DNA from: Candidatus Sericytochromatia bacterium | Lineage (GTDB): Bacteria; Cyanobacteriota; Sericytochromatia; UBA7694 | DNA length: 47,009 nucleotides | Assembly (NCBI GenBank): GCA_018780035.1 | Contig: JADMKE010000058.1 | Coordinates: forward strand, 1 to 47,009 | Direction of reading: 5' to 3' | In this document: in pieces, positions 40,607 to 47,009 of the stretch | Layout of the letters: the number at the start of each line of letters is the position of its first letter | How positions within the stretch are numbered: the stretch's first letter is position 1 | Translations under genes and position numbers: made by a program | The notes under the pieces: model-generated | Databases searched by the model: none | The model's input: only the letters and a program-made list of their open reading frames with translations | What the model was told of the DNA's origin: nothing

Positions 40607-42172
40607 CTACCGGATTTCACTGCTGACAAAGATCTCTTTGGGGCCATCAAGCCCTCCTGCAAGATACAAGCAGTTATTCAGGCTTGCAACGCCGGGAGCA
40701 TAAACCCCTCTTGGCAGTTCTCCGACACGCTGGCTCTCGCCGGTCTGGGGATCAATCCGCAAAATCTGATTGTGATAAATCAATTGACCGTTCTCTGTCT
40801 CAGAGACACCCCCGATCAGATAAATCGCGTCATGAATGGCAACAGCCCATTGTTGGTTGTAGCCCCCTCCCATCGGCAAAGGCAATTGTCCAATCTGGGT
40901 GATTTTGCCTGTCTCTGGTTCGATTGCGAGAATGGCATCCAAATACGGATACCGGGTCTCTGTTTCTTTGAACTGTTGTGTTTGTCCCCCAATGGCATAG
41001 AGTTTGCCCTTGATTTCTAAGACAGCCATGCCCCTGCGTGGCGAGGGCAATTTACCCACCACCCGAAATTGGCCCGAGCTGGGTTGAAAGGCCAAAATTT
41101 CGTCCAGGTAGTTGCCGCTACTGCTGCTCCCAAGCGCTTGGCCACCAATCGCATAGATTTGTCCCAAAGCTGCCACCAAACTGGTCAGACGGGCTGTGGG
41201 CAAGGCCCCAATCTGAGTCGCGTGCCACGTATCTGGCTGCAATTGAATCATTTGCGTATAATCAAAGGCATTGGTAACACCTGTATTGGCACCAACCAGA
41301 TACAATTGCTCATTTCCAGCAACCAGCGTACCCAAGTTAGGTTTTAAATCAAAAAAAACGGACAACGATGATCTTAAATTTCCCTTGGGGGTAAGCACTG
41401 GCTTGGTCGGATCCAGTTTATAGACATCCCCCGCCAAGGCCTTCACCGTTTGGTCCTCAAAATGCTGATCCGTAAAAATATAGAGCTGCCCCTGTAAAGC
41501 GGTGACATGCCTGACAGCCAGATCCGCTGGCAGCTGGCTAACCTGTGTAAATTCCAGCTGCGGAAAACGCATTTGTGACATAGGGACTTCAGGCTGGAGC
41601 GTAAAATCAAATTGATTACCTCTACTGATACCTGCCTGCAGTCCCACAGCCGTGTTCAAGGTCTGGAAACCTTTTTTGACAATCGACAATTCTACCAAAG
41701 CACCACCAGGGGCTTTTAAAACATAGTCCCCAGACGGGCCCGTTTCGGCAGTCTCAGCTGGGCAAATTGAACGAAAATCCGGGTTGAGTATTTGCATTGA
41801 GAGCTTGGCTCCGGCAATCGGCTGTGCACTTGAATCCAGCAGTTTGCCTGTGACCCGAGAATTCAGACAAAAATCATTGACCGGCGCAGACGCAGTGGGG
41901 CTCGGTGAAGTGAAACCACTCAGAGGTGTTGGCAATACAGAGAGTTGAGGCAAGGAAGAAGGAAGAGAAGAGGCTCTTGGCTGCAAACGCGACGGCACAT
42001 TTGACTTCGAAGCAGAAAGCGGGCTGGGCTGAGCAGTCTCTGTGGCTGGATGCAGTCCCGTGGCGGCTCCCTTTGCGGGCTCGGCAATCGGCGTCAGACC
42101 CGAAGCGCAGGCAGTGAACCCCCCTAAAAAAACCAAAGTAAGCAAATGCAGGGACAAAGAAAAATGACGCAT
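40607..42172 (-). CDS. Kelch-repeat lipoprotein with carboxypeptidase-regulatory-like domain
   Basis: A 521-residue surface lipoprotein. The signal peptide ends LVFLGGFTAC (lipobox Cys near residue 22). A Pro/Ser-rich linker follows, then a carboxypeptidase-regulatory-like beta domain (SRVTGKLLDSSAQPIAGAKLSM...GPSGDYVLKAPGG). Then come kelch blades, with GQIYAIGGQ, GKLYAIGGQTQQ, DAIYLIGGVSE and NCLYLAGGLDG preceded by LP-x-x-R/GG-like turns. Such propellers bind proteins or glycans. The ATG at 42172 (MRHFSLSLHLL) is preceded by GGAAA; the longer frame to a TTG at 42217 would lengthen the n-region. It is probably outer-leaflet or periplasmic. The function is unknown. Confidence 0.85.
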   Translation of the reverse strand: MRHFSLSLHLLTLVFLGGFTACASGLTPIAEPAKGAATGLHPATETAQPSPLSASKSNVPSRLQPRASSLPSSLPQLSVLPTPLSGFTSPSPTASAPVNDFCLNSRVTGKLLDSSAQPIAGAKLSMQILNPDFRSICPAETAETGPSGDYVLKAPGGALVELSIVKKGFQTLNTAVGLQAGISRGNQFDFTLQPEVPMSQMRFPQLEFTQVSQLPADLAVRHVTALQGQLYIFTDQHFEDQTVKALAGDVYKLDPTKPVLTPKGNLRSSLSVFFDLKPNLGTLVAGNEQLYLVGANTGVTNAFDYTQMIQLQPDTWHATQIGALPTARLTSLVAALGQIYAIGGQALGSSSSGNYLDEILAFQPSSGQFRVVGKLPSPRRGMAVLEIKGKLYAIGGQTQQFKETETRYPYLDAILAIEPETGKITQIGQLPLPMGGGYNQQWAVAIHDAIYLIGGVSETENGQLIYHNQILRIDPQTGESQRVGELPRGVYAPGVASLNNCLYLAGGLDGPKEIFVSSEIR

Positions 42173-42234
42173 TTTATTTTTCCGACACTTTGTTTTTATT
42201 TCTGATGATCTGCGCAAGAAACCGGCTCTTGGTC

Positions 42235-42263
42235 TTGCTCTGCCGCCCCGGCACGATTAAACT
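42235..42263 (+). promoter_or_regulatory. Weak promoter of the CheW gene
   Basis: TTGCTC (42235-42240), a 17-bp spacer and TAAACT (42258-42263). Both boxes deviate from consensus. A typical leader with AAGGAG follows. Confidence 0.35.
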
Positions 42264-42307
42264 GGGAACAGACCCCTTTTTAAAACGTCAGCCAAGGAGA
42301 TCCCACC

Positions 42308-42823
42308 ATGCCCGGGCCCACTGCTCAGGAATTGTATATTGTCATCTTTCGACTTGGCTCCGAAGAATATTCGATCCCCGTCAGCCATGTCCAAGAAATT
42401 CAGCGCTGTCATCGCCTTAGTTTACCACGTAATATGCCGGATATTCCCCCTTTCTTTGAAGGAATTATCGACCTGCGTGGGCAGATCATCCCGATTCTCG
42501 ACCTGCGCAAGCGCTTCCATTTGCTGCCACTCGAACCGGGCCGGGAGAGCTGTTATATTATTGTCGAGACCCGCGAAGACGTGGTGGGCATTTTGGTCGA
42601 TGCGGTCTCAGAGGTCTTACGCGTCCCGGCAGAACTCTTTGCCCCGCCACCGGCCCGGCTGCGCACGGCGATCAGCGCGCGTTATATGGTCGGCGTGGGC
42701 CGTCTCAAAAACAAAGACGAAAACAGCCGCAAAGAACGGCTGGTGGTTTTGCTGGACATTGAAAAAATTCTCAATGAAGACGAACAGTCCCAATTGCAAA
42801 GCGGTGAGGCCCTGGTCAATTAA
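42308..42823 (+). CDS. cheW: CheW-domain chemotaxis coupling protein
   Basis: A 171-residue CheW, the scaffold linking receptors to CheA. It has YIVIFRLGSEEYSIPVSHVQEI, then FFEGIIDLRGQIIPILDLRKRF and VVGILVDAVSEVLRVP, the standard two-barrel fold; VVLLDIEKIL ends it. AAGGAG lies 9 bases before the ATG at 42308. No cheA, mcp or cheY gene is adjacent, so this is an orphan CheW. Its stop overlaps the convergent hydrolase stop by 4 bases. It fits with the fliH/fliI genes if the organism swims, but could also serve a non-flagellar pathway. Confidence 0.95.
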   Translation: MPGPTAQELYIVIFRLGSEEYSIPVSHVQEIQRCHRLSLPRNMPDIPPFFEGIIDLRGQIIPILDLRKRFHLLPLEPGRESCYIIVETREDVVGILVDAVSEVLRVPAELFAPPPARLRTAISARYMVGVGRLKNKDENSRKERLVVLLDIEKILNEDEQSQLQSGEALVN

Positions 42824-44037
42824 GGGGCCAAAACAGCCCCAGCCCGCAAAGCATCCAAAATTTGGTTGCGCAGGGGGCCAAAGTCCGCCCATTCGCTGTT
42901 GCTCATCAGAACCACACCGTTCTTTTCCTGGGGCATCAAGCTCATCCAAGTCCGGGTTTGGGTTTGGCTGCCACTGTGTTCAATTAGGAGTTGGTGATCG
43001 CGCTCAGCAATGCCAAAACTGAGCCCATACCCCGTTTTTTTGCCGTCCAGAGTCTGTTGGGACTGCCAGAGTGCTTGGCTGCTGGTGGCATTGACCAGTT
43101 CTTGGTTGAGCAAAGCCTGCATAAAGCGGGTCAGGTCGTGAATATTGGAGGTAAAACCGCCCCCGGCCAGCTTCCAGGCCACATCATCAGGCAAACGCTT
43201 TTTAATCACCTGATGATCGCGGTAATAGCCACTGACCCGATAGGGAATATGCTGACCTTGGCGATCGGGTTGGGTGGATGTCAGCCCAAGCGGTTGGGCA
43301 ATTCGGGCCTGAAATTGCTCGAGATAAGGCCTGCCACCTGCCTGGGTTAAAACCGCGCCGGCCAGCATGGCACCAAAGGTGCTGTAGTGGTATTGGGTGC
43401 CGGGGCGGCTCAGCAGCGGGGCCGAAGCAAAAATCTGGCGGGCAGCAGCGACCATGTCTGCCCCGCCATTTTCTGGGCGAGAGTCGTTTTTGAGATAGCG
43501 TTTGAGCCCCTCGCCCCAATTGGGCAGATCGTCATAATGGCCCACGCCGCCCAAATGGGAGAGCAATTGGCGCTGGGTCACTTTCCAGCCCTGGGCATTG
43601 TTATAACTGCGCCAATAGCTGCGAATATCTTGATCGAGATCGAGCTTGCCCTGTTCGACCAATTGCAGGCTCAAAACCGCGGTCACAGGTTTGGAGAGCG
43701 AGGCCCAGCGAAAAGAGGAATTTAAAGTCACCGCTTCGCGGCTTTCTTTGTCTGCCCAGCCATACCCTTTGAGATAGGTGAGTTTGCCATTTTCAACCAG
43801 ACCGAGGGCCACACCCACCAAGTCCTGCTGATCCATGGCCCGTTGCACCAAGGTATCTATTTGCAAATAGCGGCTGGGAATCGGGCTGCTTTGCGCCTCC
43901 TGCAGGCCAGGCTGACGCGACGTTTGGGCCAGAACAGCAGTGGGCAAGCCACTGAAGAGCCCCAAACCCAGCGCGGCCACGAGGAGCGTGAAGCGCTTGC
44001 GGGCCTGAACAGGCAAAAGAACAAATAAAGGGGCCAT
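42820..44037 (-). CDS. Class C beta-lactamase-like serine hydrolase
   Basis: A 405-residue secreted serine hydrolase of the beta-lactamase/D-alanyl peptidase S12 family. A signal peptide ends AVLA. The nucleophile motif is SLSK (S113, K116) in SSFRWASLSKPV. The second motif is YST in YHYSTFG (the usual YxN has Thr). The third is HSG in LIEHSGSQTQ. GVALGLVENGKLTYLKGYGWAD and GGGFTSNIHDLTRFMQALLN are typical. It could be a peptidase, esterase or beta-lactamase. The ATG at 44037 has GAGGAG 8 bases upstream, better than the TTG at 44061. It converges on cheW with a 4-base overlap of stop codons. Confidence 0.9.
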   Translation of the reverse strand: MAPLFVLLPVQARKRFTLLVAALGLGLFSGLPTAVLAQTSRQPGLQEAQSSPIPSRYLQIDTLVQRAMDQQDLVGVALGLVENGKLTYLKGYGWADKESREAVTLNSSFRWASLSKPVTAVLSLQLVEQGKLDLDQDIRSYWRSYNNAQGWKVTQRQLLSHLGGVGHYDDLPNWGEGLKRYLKNDSRPENGGADMVAAARQIFASAPLLSRPGTQYHYSTFGAMLAGAVLTQAGGRPYLEQFQARIAQPLGLTSTQPDRQGQHIPYRVSGYYRDHQVIKKRLPDDVAWKLAGGGFTSNIHDLTRFMQALLNQELVNATSSQALWQSQQTLDGKKTGYGLSFGIAERDHQLLIEHSGSQTQTRTWMSLMPQEKNGVVLMSNSEWADFGPLRNQILDALRAGAVLAP

Positions 44038-44099
44038 GGCATTACTCCTCAGACAATTCAAAACTGTCTTGAAATTATAGCCTGGATAGTCAAACTTGG

Positions 44100-44978
44100 C
44101 TAAGCTGCTGTTTCATGCTGGGCATTGAGGCGTTTTAAGACCGAGACCACGCGCTTTTGCACCCCCAGCAAAGAATCAGACAAAAAGACAAACTCCGACG
44201 CCTCTCCCCGGATCCAGGCCACAAAGGTTTCCAAATCGTGGGTATCTAGCCCCTCTTCGCGCTGCAACCAGGCCAAATCCCAGATCAGGTGCAGGAGATA
44301 ATTGAGCCACTGGGCCCGTTTGAGCAGTTTTAAGAGCTGGGCATGGGTCTGCCAGTCTTTGCGAAAAGCCAATTCTTGCAGGGTTTGCCGCATCTGGTGT
44401 TTGAGTGTGGCCAGCAATTCAAAGACCTGATCGGCTTTGGCTCCCTCGCCCGCTACCACAGCGGGCAGAACCGCATAGACCTCTTTTTCGGCCTTGGCCA
44501 GCCGCTCGCTGAAAATATCCCGGTAGATCAGCGATGAAACCAGGGTATTGACAATAAAACTGCTCACCGCCGCAATTGAAAGCGCCAGCAGGCGCACCTG
44601 CAGGGTATGCCCCGGCGACTGAAACTGCACCAGCACCACAAACAAGGCACTAAAGGCAGCAGTGGCATAACTGCCCCCCATTTTAAGCCCAAAAGAACTG
44701 GCAATCGACAGTCCCACGGCCAAGGGCAAAGCCAATTCCATCGGCCAGCCCAAGAAGCTCAGGGCCGTGCCCCAGCAGGCCCCCAAAAGCCCACTCACAA
44801 GCTGATCGCGGGCATGCCACAAACCCATGCTGACCGTCGGCGTCAGGCAGAGCAAAGCCACAAAGGTCGAAGAGACATGATCGGGATTGCCGAGGAGCTG
44901 ATCGAGCATCAAAACCAGCACACAGGCCAGCAATGCTTTAAAAACCAGAAAGAGGGGATTGGTGAGTTGAGAGGTCAT
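44100..44978 (-). CDS. Aromatic-acid exporter family (FUSC-like) membrane protein
   Basis: A 292-residue protein with about five or six TM helices in the first 160 residues (LVFKALLACVLVLMLDQLL, VSSTFVALLCLTPTV, VSGLLGACWGTALSFLG, LALPLAVGLSIASSFGLKMG, AAFSALFVVLVQF, LALSIAAVSSFIVNTLVSSLIY) and a helical cytoplasmic tail. This is the layout of the ArAE/FUSC exporter family, half-size form. Substrates in this family include aromatic acids, but none is evident here. The ATG at 44978 has no Shine-Dalgarno sequence; TAAAAT ends 6 bases before it, so it is possibly leaderless. It is the last minus-strand gene of the window and is divergent from the repeat-bearing lipoprotein. Confidence 0.75.
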   Translation of the reverse strand: MTSQLTNPLFLVFKALLACVLVLMLDQLLGNPDHVSSTFVALLCLTPTVSMGLWHARDQLVSGLLGACWGTALSFLGWPMELALPLAVGLSIASSFGLKMGGSYATAAFSALFVVLVQFQSPGHTLQVRLLALSIAAVSSFIVNTLVSSLIYRDIFSERLAKAEKEVYAVLPAVVAGEGAKADQVFELLATLKHQMRQTLQELAFRKDWQTHAQLLKLLKRAQWLNYLLHLIWDLAWLQREEGLDTHDLETFVAWIRGEASEFVFLSDSLLGVQKRVVSVLKRLNAQHETAA

Positions 44979-44984
44979 GGGGGT

Positions 44985-44990
44985 ATTTTA
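44985..44990 (-). promoter_or_regulatory. -10 box of a probably leaderless promoter
   Basis: TAAAAT on the minus strand (5 of 6 matches to TATAAT) ends 6 bases before the ATG of the exporter-like gene. There is no clear -35 box or Shine-Dalgarno sequence. Confidence 0.45.
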
Positions 44991-45129
44991 ACCTGCTCGC
45001 AAGGGCCGATGAGAAGGGGGTGCCAGCGGGACTTGGGGGGGTGAATTTAACTTAGGAGTGCCATTAGAGCAATTAACCAAAATTTAACCAAGAAATTTGG
45101 CCAAACCGGCCCCATCTTTACAGAATCTT

Positions 45130-45135
45130 TATAAT
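45130..45135 (+). promoter_or_regulatory. -10 box upstream of the phase-variable lipoprotein gene
   Basis: A perfect TATAAT, with transcription expected near 45142. It lies 20 bases before the ATG at 45155 and 71 before the one at 45206. There is no convincing -35 box. Confidence 0.5.
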
Positions 45136-45205
45136 CATGTTTTACGCTTGAGATATGCGCTGCCAAATGGCTGCAGAAATACGAAATAAAGCGAGAGTCT
45201 TTGAC

Positions 45206-46983
45206 ATGGCCCAAAATTACAACTCACTCACTCACTCACTCACTCACTCAAACGCAGCCCTATTCTTCGCTTAAGTGCAGCAGTCAGCTTGGTGGGAATG
45301 CTGACCCTACAGGCCTGTACTCCCCCGGCCAATCAAGTTAAACCCACACCCACCGCATCGCCTATCTTGCTCGAAAATGTCCCCAATTTACTCGCGCCAA
45401 CAGATACCAAGAAAGACAACCTCCACTTTGGCTTGGGGGATTTTAAAGTCCAGGCCCTTATTCTTTGCGGATGGACTACCGAAGAAGCTCAAGCCTCTTA
45501 TGGCGGAGCAAATTCTTGTTATAGTGCTGGGGGAAGCCCTCTCTGGAACACAATTACCTCAGGTTCAATGGTTGGGCCGGATGGATACTGCCATACGTAT
45601 GCCGGTTGCGAATGGTCTACTGGCGATGATGGCGGCGGGGGAAACGACAATGATAACAATAACGGTTCATGCCCTGAAGGCACCCCTGCGATCTTTGACC
45701 CAGCAACCCAAACGATCATCTGCGGCGCAAGTTGCCCCCCAGGTACTGTGCCAACAGCAAGCGGTTCAGGCGACGGCACAGAGCTTTGTGAACCCGTTGC
45801 CGATGAACCCTGCGAAGATGCCCAAGCCCTCTTCCCGTCTCAATTAGCAAACTCGGTTAACGCCGCCCAAAATCTCGTACAACCGATCAGCGACCCCGCC
45901 CCCATGAACCAAGACCTGGGCGATTGGCAAAAACTCATGAAAAAGCTCAAAGACCGCCAGGCCAAAATGGCGGCAGAGCAGGCCAAACCCAATCCCAACC
46001 AAAACAAGATTAACAATTGGCAGGCCGAGGCCAATGCCACTCAGGCTCAGATCGATGTGGTCACTCCCCAGATTCAGAACCGCGTCAGCCAGATGGACAG
46101 CGCCCGACCCACTCTGCGCAGTGAGCTGAACAGCGTGGCCATGCAGCCCGACTTTAGCCAAGATGCCCATGCGGATGTGCAGGCCCATCCCCTGCCGCAG
46201 ACGCTGGAGGGTTACAGAATGGCTGTGGCCAATTTGGTGAATCAATTTGAATCCCAAATCGCTTCGACAAACACCCATGAATTGATGGCTGCTATCAATA
46301 CATTGGCAAACGAACAAGAACTGTATGGTCATTTGGTGCGGGATATTTTGAGCGAAAAGCTGACTCTCACGCCAGAAGAAGCAGATGCTGATCCGAGTGA
46401 TGAACCATTAGAAAAAATGAATACCCCGCGTAAGCTCGTGCGATGGTTAAACAAACGACTGGGGCTACATGCAGCCAAATTGGCTGAACAACAGCAATAT
46501 TTGCACCAGTTTACAGAAGGCTCCCTCCAAGCACTAAACATTTCACCGTCTGACTTTAATCAAGCCTATTACGAACAAATCAACAAAAAAACGTTTGATA
46601 GCATAGATTCAACCAAGGCAAGCATCGAAGAGTTGGAGCTGTGGCTTAATCAAGGCTCTTTTACGATTCAAGGAGAGGGAGCTGGTCAAGCAGATCCTGC
46701 CCGTGCACGGGCACAAATGCAAAAACAGTTGGCAAAAATAAATCAGGATATGCAAAATATAGAAAATGGAGTACTGAGCTATGCTCATGACTTGAAAAAT
46801 TTTGCAAGTCGAAACCCTGCCCCATCAAAAGTAGAATTTGATCGGATGGTAAAAAATGGAGAGCTTCTAATTAACAATGATTTTCAGAGTCTTACCATTG
46901 AAAATTCTAAGCTACTTAAAATGGCAGAAAAGTATCAAGATGAACTGGGTACTGACACAAAGTTTATACCTGCAGGGGTATGA
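45206..46983 (+). CDS. Lipoprotein with ACTC-repeat-controlled reading frame (out of frame as sequenced)
   Basis: From about 45250 the frame encodes a clear lipoprotein N-terminus: KRSPILR, a hydrophobic core, then MLTLQAC. About 560 mature residues follow: a Cys/Gly-rich head (ASYGGANSC, ICGASCPPG, EPCEDAQ), then a long Gln/Asn/Ala coiled coil. No start codon in this frame lies upstream of the signal peptide; the only ones are TTG 45289, GTG 45292 and ATG 45298, inside it. The ATGs at 45155, 45167 and 45206 share another frame, which runs through seven ACTC copies to TAA at 45272. One more ACTC (or two fewer) joins that frame to the lipoprotein, giving MAQNYNSLTHSLTHSL... plus the signal peptide. 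I recognise no family. The sequence represents the OFF state, unless a sequencing slip in the repeat explains it. Confidence 0.75.
45222..45250 (+). repeat. (ACTC)7 simple sequence repeat
   Basis: Seven perfect tandem ACTC units plus one A. A tetranucleotide tract between start codon and signal peptide is the classical contingency-locus arrangement, because slippage by one unit changes the frame. Confidence 0.9.
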
Positions 46984-47009
46984 CGTGAGGGACAGAAGAA
47001 TTGAAAAGG

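Noticed and set aside
45222..45250. ACTC tract as part of a CRISPR or iteron array
   Set aside because: The units are 4 bp and contiguous without spacers; the position between ATG and signal peptide fits a frame-switching repeat.
45289..46983. Lipoprotein starting at TTG 45289
   Set aside because: This start falls inside the signal peptide and would remove the basic n-region KRSPILR, leaving a poor export signal.

Overview
The window is about 47 kb of densely coding bacterial chromosome with roughly balanced GC. I see no rRNA, tRNA, CRISPR array, prophage or insertion sequence. A lipoprotein-bearing, apparently diderm, motile or secretion-competent respiring heterotroph is suggested by an FliH/FliI pair, complex I subunits NuoA and NuoB, a membrane ETF:quinone-oxidoreductase-like protein, a secreted pullulanase, CheW, a CsgG-domain protein and alanine racemase. 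The very long coiled-coil proteins recall deep-branching lineages such as the non-photosynthetic relatives of cyanobacteria. That placement is a guess; the sequence does not settle the phylum.

Layout. 1-5.8 kb: a 1382-residue coiled-coil protein and, convergent to it, an EF-hand/repeat/glycine-zipper protein. 6-11.5 kb: a cobalamin-type radical SAM protein, a VOC protein, nuoA-nuoB, a STAS-like protein sharing a symmetric divergent promoter with nuoA, a lipoprotein and a small unknown. 11.6-14.3 kb: a PDZ/membrane/GAF/PP2C phosphatase. 14.3-15.5 kb: a strikingly AT-rich islet with a UbiA-type prenyltransferase. 15.5-21.7 kb: a Wadjet-like jetA-jetB-jetC condensin operon, without jetD, followed by an EVE-domain gene. 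21.9-26.9 kb: pullulanase, CsgG-domain protein, alanine racemase. 26.9-30.9 kb: a CBS-pair protein translationally coupled to a 1143-residue fusion of an indoleamine-2,3-dioxygenase-like domain, an FAD/NAD(P)H reductase and cytochrome b5. 30.9-35.4 kb: fliH-fliI and a CNNM/CorC membrane protein. 35.7-38.2 kb: AMMECR1 protein, a 55-residue ORF with an upstream CRP-like site, ferredoxin, prenyl-synthase-like protein. 38.3-45 kb: EMO/FadF-like Fe-S protein, kelch lipoprotein, CheW, class-C beta-lactamase-like hydrolase, aromatic-acid-exporter-like protein. 45-47 kb: a lipoprotein gene whose start is separated from its signal peptide by seven ACTC repeats.

The most interesting items are: (1) the dioxygenase-reductase-b5 fusion, which puts into one polypeptide the redox partners known to activate mammalian IDO1; (2) the ACTC tract, where gaining one copy would put the upstream ATGs in frame with the lipoprotein, the signature of phase variation; (3) JetABC with EVE in place of JetD; (4) repeated promoters in which a -10 box lies 5-9 nt before the ATG, implying leaderless mRNAs beside Shine-Dalgarno-led genes; and (5) the symmetric divergent nuoA/STAS promoter.
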